DNA of 64,000 nt. It comes from Anastrepha obliqua (taxonomy: Eukaryota > Arthropoda > Insecta > Diptera > Tephritidae). Location: assembly GCF_027943255.1 (NCBI RefSeq), contig NC_072892.1:22405792-22469791 (forward strand), written 5' to 3'. The notes under the pieces are model-generated. The model was not told where the DNA came from. It searched no databases and was given only the letters and a program-made list of their open reading frames with translations. Positions 1 through 10,587 of this stretch are shown here, piece after piece. The position numbers were made by a program, and so were the translations under genes. Positions within the stretch are counted from its first letter, which is position 1; every line of letters begins with the position of its first letter.

Positions 1-1084
1 ATATACATACATAAGGTACTTGCACAAACTCACACACAAAATTGCCTTTGCCCATGTGCAGACCTAAAAATGTAAATAACTACATGCAAATATTTCTACA
101 TACATACATTTGCACCAACTTACATATGCACATGTACGTATATATGTATATATATATATTTATATAAAAATTCCCAACATATTCGAGAAATCAGCTCATT
201 TGTGTGAACGTTTCTGTGTGCACTTAATTCCCAAGCTCATGTGTGGCGGCTTCATTAATTGTGTAGCATCTTAATTGAGTGTTTCATGTCAACTTGCTCT
301 CACTCGTAATGTTTCACCTACAACAATACACATAATAAATGTAATACGGAAATGTTTGTCTCAAATGCACTGGCATCCATTTTACCGCGAGGTTTAAATT
401 GCATGCTCAGCAAAAAAAAAATTCAAAAAATGGAACAGTACTAAAAAATCGAATGTTTCCTGAATAGCTAAAGAATTGTCAGTATGCATGTACGTATGTA
501 TGTATGTATATCCTAGAGCAATGCTACCTCCACACATGCATATGTATGCGTATATATTTGCATACATACATACATATGTATGCACAATTGCATCTTCCGA
601 TCAATGAAAAGCTGTTGCGGAAGAGAAGCTGTCGAAGTCAGTCGAAATTCGTTAGTGAAGAACACTGGCATTCTTGTGGAACTTGTTATTGCAGAAGTTT
701 TCAACTTTCTAATTTGCCTTTGAATAACAACCATAAAAAATGGAATTTAACAATTAAACACTTACAAGCAAATGAATGTAAGTATGTATATGTAGGTATG
801 TATAGTATAAGAACAGATGGATGCGCGTATGAACATAGTATAGCCATAGGGCCGTTTTGATTCAATCGGTCTACCCCTCATGCCTCTTAGGACGCTTTTT
901 ATTATATTCGTTTGGGGAAAACGAAATCCATTATTTTTACGTAAAATTTTTGCGCAAATGGCTTAAAACTATTTGTGAGGATATATGTTCGCCGTACTCA
1001 TTCTAGGCAAGAGGGTACCTGCCTTAGCAAGCTTTCAACTCTCTCATTTCCCATTTCTATTCCCTTGTGCCTTGGTACCTAATA
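1..1084. other. gene-free AT-rich flank
   Basis: No coding region is supported here. The stretch is AT-rich with short TACA/TATG microsatellite runs (for example around 100-170 and 485-580). The short open frames in it are translations of those runs and have no recognisable domain. Confidence 0.6.
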
Positions 1085-1610
1085 AATTATGACCTGTCTG
1101 TTCGGGCAGAGAGATATTTAGTAGTTTGACTATCGATGAAGATGTTTCTGCGATTGTCGAGGGGAGTAAATTCCAACACTAATTCAGCTGCTTTGGTTAC
1201 AGCATAGATCTCAGCTTGAAATACGCTATAGTGATTATGAAGCCCGAAAAGCTTTTGGCGCTCAAACTGTGGGCTGAAGACAGCCGTTCTTACCTCTTCC
1301 GTCATTTTGCATCCATCTGTAAAGAAATTGTATGCGTGTATGCGTATCGGATTCTAAACCCTTCTGCCAGCCATTCTGTTTTCTATTACTAAACCAGGCC
1401 TCTTGCCAAAGTTCACTTGTGGAATAACGTAGTCTGACCCTCTGTGTATGTTCTTTATGTTACTGTGCCCAAAAAGCCTTTGTGAGAATTGTTCAGTCAT
1501 CCTCAGTCTTAGTGCAGATGTTTTGGTTGAGTTTCTTACTACTAATTTGATTGGATGCCAGTCGAGAAGTCTTTCTATTGCCGCTGTTACAGTTGTGCTC
1601 ATGGCGCTGG
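1085..1610 (-). pseudogene. LINE remnant: RT tail and start of RNase H
   Basis: Read on the minus strand, 1610-1360 resembles the reverse-transcriptase thumb and linker of R1/LOA-like non-LTR retrotransposons (residues such as VIPQVNFGKRPG and ENRMAGRR). It is followed near 1345 by an RNase H start, FFTDGCKM, then YSVFQAEIYAVTKAAEL and IFIDSQT. These are the first three acidic blocks of RNase H. The fourth block and the C-terminus are missing. The frame is interrupted by stops and by a T-run at 1614-1637 (A-run on this strand). This is a dead fragment. Clade assignment is tentative. Confidence 0.7.
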
Positions 1611-2203
1611 TTGTTTTTTTTTTTTTTTTTTTTTTTGTATTTCTTGTCAAAGATGATATGAAAAAGGTACCGTGCAATAATTATTCAAGAATGATAGAAA
1701 CAACATTGCGTCCATTAGAGAGTGCGTGATGCCCCATCGGTGCTGTTGCATGAGAGAGATGAGAGAATGAGAGCAAGAAGAAGAAGAAATTTCACAAACA
1801 ACACACGAATAATTTCCCCAAGTGCGACGCCACACACACAGGGATTCTGCTGAGAGCAAAGTAGCGGTACCACGATCGGCTTTATTTTATTGTTCTCTCC
1901 ATCGCGGAAATTATGCACTTTTGAAATCTAGGCGGCACTTTTGAAAAATACCCTTTATGTTAGTTTGGGGAAAAAGAAAACCGTTATTCTCTCGGTAGGT
2001 GGCTGTAGTGTTCGATGTCTCGTAAAGTATCGATCAAACAATTTCAAGTTTATGCTCGTTGTTAAGGTGACATTTGATGTTAAAGAAAATGTCGCAAATG
2101 TCGATAAAATCACAGATCGACAATAAAACGGAGTTAAACCATTTGCGCAAAACTTTTAAGCAAAATTAATGGATTTCTTTTTTCCAAAACTAGAATTTAA
2201 ACG
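1611..2203. other. gene-free stretch
   Basis: A homopolymer T tract at 1614-1637 is followed by sequence with no recognisable gene. Nothing else is supported before the SINE. Confidence 0.5.
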
Positions 2204-2553
2204 TATATAAGTAAATACATACAATGGCCGCCGTAGCCGAATGGGTTGGTGCGTGATTACCATTTCGGAAGAGAACGTTGGTTCGAATCTCGGTGAATCA
2301 CCAAAATTAAGAAAAATATTTTTCTAATAGCGGTCGCCCCTCGGCAGGCAATGGCAAACCTCCGAGTGTATTTCTGCCATGAAAAAACTCCTCAAAAAAA
2401 TATCTGTCGTTCGGAAACGGCTTGAAACTGTAGGTCCCTCCATTTGTGGAATAACATCAAGACGCATACCACAAATAGGAGGAGGAGCTCGGCCAAATAC
2501 CCAAAAAGGGTGTACGCGCCAATTATATATATATATATATAAGTAAATACATA
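2204..2553 (+). repeat. tRNA-derived SINE, full length, with TSD
   Basis: The body (2222-2535) starts with a tRNA-like head, GCCGTAGCCGAATGGGTTGG (A box), then GGTTCGAATCTCGG (B box). A conserved body follows (TCTAATAGCGGTCGCCCCTC, TGCCATGAAAAA, CCTCCATTTGTGGAATAACA). It ends with GCGCCAATTATATAT and a TA-rich tail. It is flanked by an 18-bp direct repeat, TATATAAGTAAATACATA, at 2204-2221 and 2536-2553, which is a target-site duplication from LINE-type insertion. Five more copies or fragments of the same family lie in the window. This copy best defines its ends. Confidence 0.88.
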
Positions 2554-3732
2554 GGATTCTTAACGCTGTAACAAACAAAAACTAATCGAACAAAATTATA
2601 ATTGCACGCTAACGAATGCGACTGGTATACGAGTACAAATATTGACACTAGCCTCACTCTCCGCCAGTGCTTCGCTTCTAGGTCGAGCAGTGTCCAACTG
2701 CATTCATGCATTGGGTATAATTATATGTTTTTCTTGTGGCAACAAGTAACTTAAACACTTGGAAACACCTACCATCAACCGCTGACTGTTGCATGAGCGA
2801 AGCTGCCAAATCGTAATCGGAATTATGTTAACCGCACTGCCATCTAAGATAGTCTATGCATTAGCAATGCTGGTTATTGAACATTAATGATTGTGATTAT
2901 GTGCATTCGGAGCTTGGTGGAGTGCTTTAGTAAGCGAAACTGATAGGCTGTCGTTGCTGGCAAGACGCTGTGGTGTTGGAAACTTTTACTGCTGCCGCTG
3001 ATGATTAACAACTTTAGTGGCATTGCGTGTTGGTAGTTAGTTATTTAGTTTATTGGTTAATTGTTTTATTTTTGATGCGCATATGTATGTATGTATGCGT
3101 ATGAATATGAAGAGTAACATGAATGCACTGGCTTAGTTGTTGTTGCTGCTGGTGTACGAAGTTGAAAGTGCAGAGAAATCATTTAATAGAAAGTGAATGA
3201 AAAATGCGCGCCTGCAAGCTATTAGTCAAAAACTAACGGGAATAATATATATGTATGCACGTATTATTACATTGATTTATAAAATAGAAAATCTTACTCA
3301 TAAACTAAATACAACACTTTTACAAATAATAGATAAATTGGTTGAAAGCTAATGAATATCCATGGAAGTGAATTAATATTGAAAAATCTGCTAACATCCA
3401 TACGTCACAGGTATTACCGAATGCTAATTGGTGTCTGAAAACAATTAAAACGAGCATCGATAAAATAACCGTTCAAAATCGCTTGTTATAATCAATGCCG
3501 GCGTTTTAACTTCAACCATAACCGTTACCCATTGTTGGTAATTATAAAAGGCAAATCTCGTGCGTTCGTCCGTTCGTTCGTAAATTTAATTACTCATTCG
3601 CAAGAGTGTTGAGCGCAAAACAAATCGAGCGCTCTTTCACTTTGTTGCAGTGTGAAGTACGCGAGTAGGCAGTGTTATAACATCACCTCACTGCTAAAAC
3701 AAAAACATCAACAACGGCTCCCTCCAACGCTT
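2554..3732. other. Rab23 upstream region
   Basis: No coding sequence is supported. A CT/T-rich acceptor-like site ending TTTGTTGCAG lies near 3640-3650, so a 5'UTR intron is possible. No core promoter motif can be assigned with confidence. TATG microsatellites occur around 3080-3100. Confidence 0.4.
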
Positions 3733-3741
3733 ATGACATAA
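3733..3741 (+). promoter_or_regulatory. two-codon uORF overlapping the Rab23 start
   Basis: ATG-ACA-TAA lies immediately before the Rab23 start. The last A of its stop codon is the A of the main ATG (TAATG). If the transcript includes it, scanning ribosomes would meet a Met-Thr-stop uORF and have to leaky-scan or reinitiate. The overlap is seen directly. Any regulatory effect is inference. Confidence 0.5.
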
Positions 3742-4481
3742 TGCGCGAGGACGACATAGAAATCGCCATCAAGGTGGTGATTGTGGGCAATGGCGGTGTG
3801 GGGAAATCATCGATGATTCAACGCTACTGCAAAGGCATTTTCACTAAGGATTATAAAAAGACGATTGGCGTGGACTTTCTGGAACGACAAATCGAAATCG
3901 ACGGCGAGGACGTGCGCATAATGCTGTGGGATACTGCCGGCCAAGAGGAGTTCGACGCCATAACCAAAGCTTACTATCGCGGTGCACAGGCGTGCGTGCT
4001 AACCTTTAGCACGACAGATCGCGCCTCCTTCGAGGCAATCAGGGATTGGAAGCGCAAAGTGGAAAACGAATGCAATGAGATACCAACGGTGATTGTGCAA
4101 AACAAAATTGATCTTATTGAACAGTCGGTTGTGAGCGCAGATGAGGTGGAAACTTTGGCGCGTCAATTAAATTGCCGTCTCATACGTACTTCCGTGAAGG
4201 AAGATGTGAATGTGGCCTCCGTCTTCCGGTATTTGGCGACAAAATGTCATCAGTTGATGCTCAGCGAAAGCACTGAACCGACAAATGCCCATACAGGTGG
4301 AAGTGGTGGTGGCATGGGGGCCGGCTTAAATGGCGCTTCAAGCGGTCATCAGCCCACAATTAGTGCCTTCAGTCCGACATTTACGAAAAACAATAGCGGC
4401 ACAATTGTGTTGCGCGCTGCCAAAAAAAGTTCAGCGGCGCGAAAACGTAAAATTGTGCTGAAAAAATGTGGCATTTTGTGA
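3741..4481 (+). CDS. Rab23: Rab23-like small GTPase, 246 aa
   Basis: A complete single-exon reading frame for a Rab-family GTPase of the Rab23 type. It shows the P-loop GNGGVGKSS (residues 16-24), switch I with TIGVDFLER (41-49), WDTAGQEEFDAI (63-74), NKID (121-124) and a TSVK guanine-specificity loop (150-153, in place of the usual SAK). A Gly/Ser-rich linker (about 180-225) leads to a basic tail ending KKCGIL, a CaaX-like prenylation site. Rab23 proteins act in planar cell polarity, ciliary and Hedgehog-related trafficking at membranes; that is family knowledge. The ATG at 3741 is chosen because the Rab fold begins about ten residues later and the upstream ATG opens only a two-codon uORF. 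AATAAA signals follow at 4943 and 5926. Family is certain; subfamily is very likely from the REDDIEIAIKVVIVGNGGVG start. Confidence 0.95.
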   Translation: MREDDIEIAIKVVIVGNGGVGKSSMIQRYCKGIFTKDYKKTIGVDFLERQIEIDGEDVRIMLWDTAGQEEFDAITKAYYRGAQACVLTFSTTDRASFEAIRDWKRKVENECNEIPTVIVQNKIDLIEQSVVSADEVETLARQLNCRLIRTSVKEDVNVASVFRYLATKCHQLMLSESTEPTNAHTGGSGGGMGAGLNGASSGHQPTISAFSPTFTKNNSGTIVLRAAKKSSAARKRKIVLKKCGIL

Positions 4482-6005
4482 TTTGCGTGACAACGACTGG
4501 CGCGGACGACGGACTACAGGTGATGGACGAGTGGTGGAGGATTACATGTTGCTGAGCTGCGGGCACGAATTCGATGTATAATGGAATTGTTGGTGAGTGT
4601 GGGGAAGCGGAACCAATTGCTTGCTGTGAGTGTAAGCCAAGAAGCGGTGCACTAAAATGCATGCACAGGTGTGTGTGTGTTTGTTTGCACATGTATAGGT
4701 GCATTATTTAGAGTATAGACTCGCGAAGAACAGTAAAAAGAGAGCAAGCGGCAAGTGACGATGATTCCACAACATATATTTTTTTTTTTCTAATAATATA
4801 TGCATTGAGTTATTGGAGCATATTTAACTGTAAAACATATTAGACTAATTAAAAATGAATACTAAATGAAGTGCGCGCGCGCGCGCGAGTAGCCAACTTT
4901 AAAGCAATGAAATATGAAAGCAAAAAAAAAAAACTAAAATGGAATAAATAAAAACTGAAAATTCAACAAAGTGCATCTCAGTATGTCCGTTCACATGTAC
5001 ATGTGCTGGTGCGTTGGCAGAATCGTGCAGCCAACATGAAAAAATACTAAAAACAAAAAAGAAAACTAAGCTGGGCGGCATGCGCAGCTCCTTTCAGATT
5101 TTATAACACGAACAAATTGCATAAACTTTTTGGCAGCCGCCAGCCTTGCTAGTCTTCTAAACAATACTTTGAACACGAAAAGCGCCAACCTGAGGAAACT
5201 AATGAAGATCTTCTTGTCAAGAGGCAGAGTTGGTGGTCTTATTTCTGGAAATTTGCGTGCGGTAGGCAAATAAGATTTCATGGAAATTTTTTCATAACCA
5301 TGAGATACTTTGAAATTTTGTGCAATATATAATTATTAGTAAAAAAAAATTGTTGTTATTTAAGTAAAAATCAGTTGTTGTTTAACGACTTGCATGCAGT
5401 TATTTTAGTTTCTTCATTTCTCTTTTCAGATGCAGTATCCCACGGCTCGGCGGTAATTGAACTCAACCAACATATGCTAAACCTTTTTGAACTGCTAGAC
5501 TGATATAAATACATACATACATACATATACGGTAAATAGACGTACACACATACATATGTAAATATTTACATACAGTACACACACCTGGAAAATAATGAAC
5601 TAATTTTAATGGAAATTTGCATGATGATCTTTGAATTAATTAAAAAAAAAAGAAATTATGAGTAATACATGAATATGAAATTATTAATTAATGGTTATTA
5701 TGTTGATTGGTACATACATACGTTGTATTTGTGTATTATATTATATTTTGAATGTAATTTAAAGTAGGGAAGACATTTTGTATGTGTATATGCGACAAGC
5801 GCGTGTGTATTGTTTTTTAACAGTTACTACTAACTAAAAATACCTATGCGATAATTTGGATATATTTAGTTATATAATTTATGTATTTTTTAATTGAAAA
5901 TGAATATAATATTAATAATGTGTGAAATAAAATTGATTTGCATGTAACCTTACAGATACTTGAACTTGTTTTTATTTTGTTATTTTTACAAATGCTTGCT
6001 TATCT
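4482..6005 (+). other. Rab23 3' flank, probable 3'UTR
   Basis: No separate gene is supported. Candidate polyadenylation signals AATAAA occur at 4943-4948 and 5926-5931, the latter followed by T/GT-rich sequence. An alternating (GC)n run lies at about 4872-4888. A pyrimidine-rich acceptor-like site ends at about 5430 (TCTCTTTTCAG) and could mark a 3'UTR exon or be chance. TACATACA repeats lie near 5510-5525. Confidence 0.45.
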
Positions 6006-6169
6006 ACAGGGCGGACCATATACCAAAAAAAAATTAACTATCGATTTTCTAAACTCTGACAACTTTTATGGAAACAAATTTCACCACATTACGAAAATGT
6101 TGCCATACGCCCTGTGAAAATTTTGCATATTTCATGTTAGAAAAGAACAAGAGAAATGTACAATTTATA

Positions 6170-7461
6170 CAAGGTAAAATCCAAAATAAACAACCACTGG
6201 CGTCATAAAAATGTTTTTGATGGCGCCATCTTTTTAATGAGTTGCGTTGGAAGTTACATCCCTAGCTGACTTCCAGTGAAAGTTTGCTGACATCCGGTTC
6301 AGTAGAAGCGAAGTTATTGCGTCTAAAGTGTCAGTATGTTTGCGTCATCGGTATAAAAATTAGTTTCGAACAAAGAGCTAAAATCGAATTTTGTTTTAAA
6401 ATCGGTAAAACGTTTTCCGAAATATTTGAATTGATGAAAAAAGTATATGGCAATAATTATCTCGTGCCAGAGTTCATAAGTGGCTTACACGTTTCAGCGC
6501 TGGTTGTGAGGACATAAATGAACGGGTGGCCCAAAATCAGTAAACACCGAAAACTCCATCGAAATTGTTTGTAAATTCATCAAAAATGCACCGAAAACAT
6601 CGTTGAAATTCATGGAACCGGAGTTGAACATCTCCAAAGCATCGATTTATCGCATTTTAACTGAGCATTTGGGCTTACGAAAGGTCTGTGCCCGTTTCAT
6701 TCCGCAGAAGTTAACTGAGGACCAGAAATTGCTCAGAATTCAACATGCGAAAGGCCTCATTAAAGTGGCGAGAAAAGAAGAGAACTTTCCTTTACAACAT
6801 TGTAACTGATGATGAAACGTGGTGCTTCCAACATGAATCTAAAACTAAGCATCAAAGTGCCGAATGGAAGGCCCCAGACGAGCCACCACCCAAAAAAATT
6901 GCGTTTGGAGACGTCAAAAATCTATTCGATGCTCATTTGTTTTTACGATTCCAAGGCAATTGTCCACAAGGAGTTCATGTTAACGGGCCAAACCGTCAAT
7001 GCAATTCTCTATCTTGGCGTTTTGAAGCGTTTGTTGCATCGCATTCGTGGAATTCGCCCTTAATCCCGCCAGGAGGAAGTTGACGCTTATTGCATGATAA
7101 TGCACCATCTCATCGTTCCACTCTGGTGACTGATTTTTTGTCTAGAAATCGGATTTAAACCATCAATCACTCACCGTATTCGCCTGTTATGGCTCCCTGT
7201 GACTTCTATTTGCTCGGAAAACTCCATTTGGCCATGAAAGGAAAACGTTTTGCGTCCGTATGGCAAAAGGCTTGTACCGACATCCTGAAGGACATTCCGG
7301 TAAATGACCTGAAACACTCTTTCGAAAAGCTTTTAGATCATGCAAAACAGTGTATCGAGGCCAGAGGGGACTATTTTGCGTAATTCAACTCGTAGTTATC
7401 AGAACAAAGTTCCTGTCGTTTCTATTTTGGCTCAGCCTTGTTTATTTTGGACTTCACCTTA
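6170..7461 (+). mobile_element. mariner element with TIRs, inactivated
   Basis: The left end, CAAGGTAAAATCCAAAATAA, begins at 6170 after TA (6168-6169). The right end at 7461 is its imperfect inverse (reading inward AAGGTGAAGTCCAAAATAAA), followed by TA (7462-7463). At 1292 bp it has canonical mariner length. It carries a broken transposase on the plus strand and is flanked by ordinary AT-rich DNA. The TIRs identify both boundaries. Confidence 0.85.
6284..7383 (+). pseudogene. mariner transposase, frameshifted
   Basis: Segments in several frames together resemble a mariner DD34D transposase. These are an N-terminal part (FEQRAKIEFCFKIGKTF), the linker (ELNISKASIYRILTEHLGLR), the first acidic block VTDDETWCF near 6810, LLHDNAPSHR near 7090, and MAPCDFYLLGKLHLAMKGKR near 7190-7240. 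The normal SPD before MAP reads SPV, but the catalytic Asp of CDF is kept. There are at least three frame changes, and the region joining the two N-terminal DNA-binding motifs is disrupted. Not functional. Confidence 0.85.
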
Positions 7462-7639
7462 TATATTGAATGTAATAACGCGAAGTTTTTACTATGCATT
7501 ATTTTTTTCAACTAAATTTTTTAGAATTATTTTTTTATATAATTTATACTAAAAAAATATCAGTTTTCAAGGTAGGTACATAACTAGGCTATAGTAGATG
7601 GCAAGAGCACCACGAGTACACTACAAGCGGCACTAGAGT

Positions 7640-9060
7640 GCTGTTTTTATAATACCTGCGAAAAATTACAAAACTTAAAAGAAGAAAAAGTTTATACAAC
7701 TATCCAATCCTGTTGATGTAGTGGAGGAGAGAAAAGGCTGGAGAACTGCCTCAGGCCCACTCAGCCCACTAAGGAACCTCAAGCGCCTGTCCGCCAGACC
7801 TAGACATTTGTAAAGAAAGTGTTCAATAGATTCTTTCTCTGCAGGATTCCCACAGCTTCTGCAATAGATATTGTACATGAGTTCCGATTACCCAGTGACC
7901 GGCGAATACCGCTATGAGTTGGGAAATAGAATGGCGAGGGATCTCCAGCACTTTAAGTGTCCAGCTTCTGTCGCATTTTGGCCAAAGTGCCAAAGCGATA
8001 GAACTCCACCCGTTTGCGCTTTTTTAAGAAAGAAGTTATGCAGTTTCCTTTTAACAATGGTCAACAGAATGTCTGAGATGGATACAGCTGAAACCGGTTA
8101 TGTTGACCCCTTCTTGGCAAACTCGTCGGCAATTTCATTTCCTTTCATGCCTTGGAATCCGAATAAGAGTAATGTTACCTGCATACCCAAGCGATTTAAT
8201 ATCCTCCTTACAGAAGTTGACTAGTTTTGATCTGCACCATGGCGTCCTCAAAGCCTTGAGCGGGGCTTGACTATCAGAAAAAATGTTAATGTCTCTCTCG
8301 CTACCACGTTCTCTAACCATTTTGCATACCTGCGGCATCGCAAGGATTTTTGTCTGAAAAACACTGGCAGTATTCGGAAATTTTAAGGAAATAGATATAT
8401 TAGCTGAATTAGAGAAACATCCCGCTTAAACTCCAGATTCCATCTTGGATGGGTTGGGGAAAACCGAGGTACCTATGTCCGTACAGACTCTCCCCCTCCT
8501 TCTAATCCTGCTTACTTGGAAAGATTGCCCTGGCGCGACCCTCAAACTCCAGTTTGGTAAGAAGTTCAGAGAAATGCGGTGTTAACTGCCTAAAAATACT
8601 ACCATGTCTCTTGAAAGATTGCCTCCAAAGACTAACCTCCTTCAACCTAAAAGCGCTCTTAACAGCAATGGATTGGATTTGAAGATCAACAGTAAGTAAG
8701 TGCAGAATGACGTTCTACACGCCCCAGCGACACCAATCCCTACATTCCGCTGCACACTCCATAATTTAGTGGGGTTATAGCCCTTCCGAAGAGCTATGTC
8801 AAAATTGGACCGCAGAACCACTAAATTGTATATCCAGAGCACGACACATTGGCTTGAGACTCCATTTTTTGCCAAACATAGATTTACAGGAGTAGAAAGC
8901 TATACTGGCCTTCATAATTCGATATCCGATGTGCAGCTTCCAATGGAGCTTGAGGTCAAGTATTACACCGAGATACTGACTTCCGACGAGAGCGTAAGAA
9001 GCTGGTGGTTTAATCTAGGAATTCTAATTTCCGGGAACTCTTTAATCGAGAGGTAATACA
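7640..9060 (-). pseudogene. decayed LINE (RT thumb, RNase H, C-terminal Cys/His)
   Basis: On the minus strand, pieces appear in the normal LINE order. Near 9060-8870 is the RT linker and thumb (FPEIRIPRLNHQLL, KLHWKLHIGYRIMKAS, MFGKKWSL). Near 8300 is RNase H (INIFSDSQAPLKAL, IRIPRHE). At 7870-7700 is a C-terminal CxxC-H-C motif, CRSCGNPAEKESIEHFLYKC. The same architecture is intact in the LINE at 15.5-17.6 kb. Many stops and frame changes show an old, dead copy. Confidence 0.8.
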
Positions 9061-10265
9061 GGTAAGTACTGTAATTCGTTTTCGTATAAAATTGTCCCCG
9101 AAAACGTGTTGACACGCGCTGAATTTCACTGTTCCGTTTTCGAACATCAAATTGCAACAATTCGGGGTGCGTCAGAAATCGAAATCGCAATTTTTACCCT
9201 ATGCCCAGCTTTCAATCCAAAGGATAGGATTGGACTCTTAAAAGACGTCGCTCATGATATTTCAACTTGCTTTGATATACGAAATAAACCAAAAGAATAA
9301 AAATGCTAGTTCAAACGCAAATACTTAATTCAAAATTCAATCAAAATTTCTGTTGTCTGACAATCAGCTGATTCGAATTAAACTTCGAAAATCTTTGAAA
9401 TCACATGCAATTCGCCAGATATCGCTTTCGTCTAGATGTTTCGTCGTTGTATTTCAGAATTCTTTAAACGATTAAATTTTGGTTTGTTCAGAAAATTGTA
9501 AAAATCTTAAGCACTTCAACGCAACGACGCACACTGGGGATTTAGCGGAAAAAAGTCAAATTTGCAACATACCACCTACGCAATGTTTAATGGTATTTCT
9601 AAATTCCAGAATAGAACCAACAATAAAATCAAAAAGAATTACTAAACTCCGACTTACAGTTTTTTTTATAGATATGTCAAAAGTATAATTTTTTTATAGT
9701 ATTGAACTGACTAAGAAAAAACTTCAAAGCCCAAGGTGGTTTTTTTTCCTTTTGCTTGAGCCGACCTCCAATTTTTTATTTTTATATATTTTAGCCGGAA
9801 GAACAAAGGCTGTGAAGCATTTGATTATCTATTTATAATTAATTTTACGAAAAAAAAATCATATTCCTTCATATTCTTGGATCTGCAAGTTGAGCTACAT
9901 TTACCTACGGTCAGAAACTAGTATCAACGTACTGCTTAATAACGTCTCTTTCAGTTTTAATCAATTGCAGGTGCCACCAGGCGCCACTGATTATTTTTTG
10001 GCAATGATAATAACTAAACGCTTTCTAGTGTGTGCATAATGATAACGAAACACTTTTAATTTTGTTTTGACATTTTGAGGGTAATTCAGAATTATGAACT
10101 TACTTGTATCCTGTGCGTAAATATTTGCTGGCTTATATTAATAAAAAAAAAAAAAGAAAAAAAAATGTATGAATTTTAAAAAACAATTTTTTTTTAAATT
10201 TTTTTAAAAAATAGTTTTTAAACATGTTCTCTTCATACACAAATATATACAACTTCGTTAGTAGT
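9061..10265. other. gene-free stretch
   Basis: No coding region is supported. The sequence is AT-rich with an A/T homopolymer patch at about 10142-10215. Open frames here are short and show no domain. Confidence 0.5.
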
Positions 10266-10441
10266 AAAAAGAGGTTGTCTGTAAAGTCGGTTTACTGACG
10301 ATAGTTTAACGTGATAACGTCATAAGAAAATACTGATTGAATGGTTGCATTTTTCAAAAGAAAATTTTAATTTTATTTGTTTGATAGATATTTTGTATGG
10401 ATATAGAGAATGAGTTAACATTAACAAAACATAATATACTT

Positions 10442-10540
10442 TAACATAACATAACATAACATAACATAATATGACATAACATAACATAACATAACATAAC
10501 ATAACATAACATAACATAACATAACATAACATAACATATC
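10442..10540. repeat. ATAAC pentanucleotide microsatellite
   Basis: About 19 near-perfect copies of the 5-mer ATAAC/ACATA. It directly abuts the first partial unit of the 127-bp tandem array at about 10541. Confidence 0.9.
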
Positions 10541-10587
10541 ATAAAGCATTCACCAACAGCTTCCATTTGATACCCATATTGTACATA

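Noticed and set aside
2222..2300. Functional tRNA gene
   Set aside because: A and B boxes are present but no cloverleaf with anticodon arm can be formed, and the segment is fused to the SINE body.
4872..4888. (GC)n run as CpG island or Z-DNA element
   Set aside because: Only about 8 dinucleotides within the probable Rab23 3'UTR. Noted in that entry; no functional claim is supportable.
6007..6112. ACAGGGCG ... CGCCCTGT inverted 8-mer pair
   Set aside because: Too short to call a transposon end, and the inner sequence shows no further symmetry.
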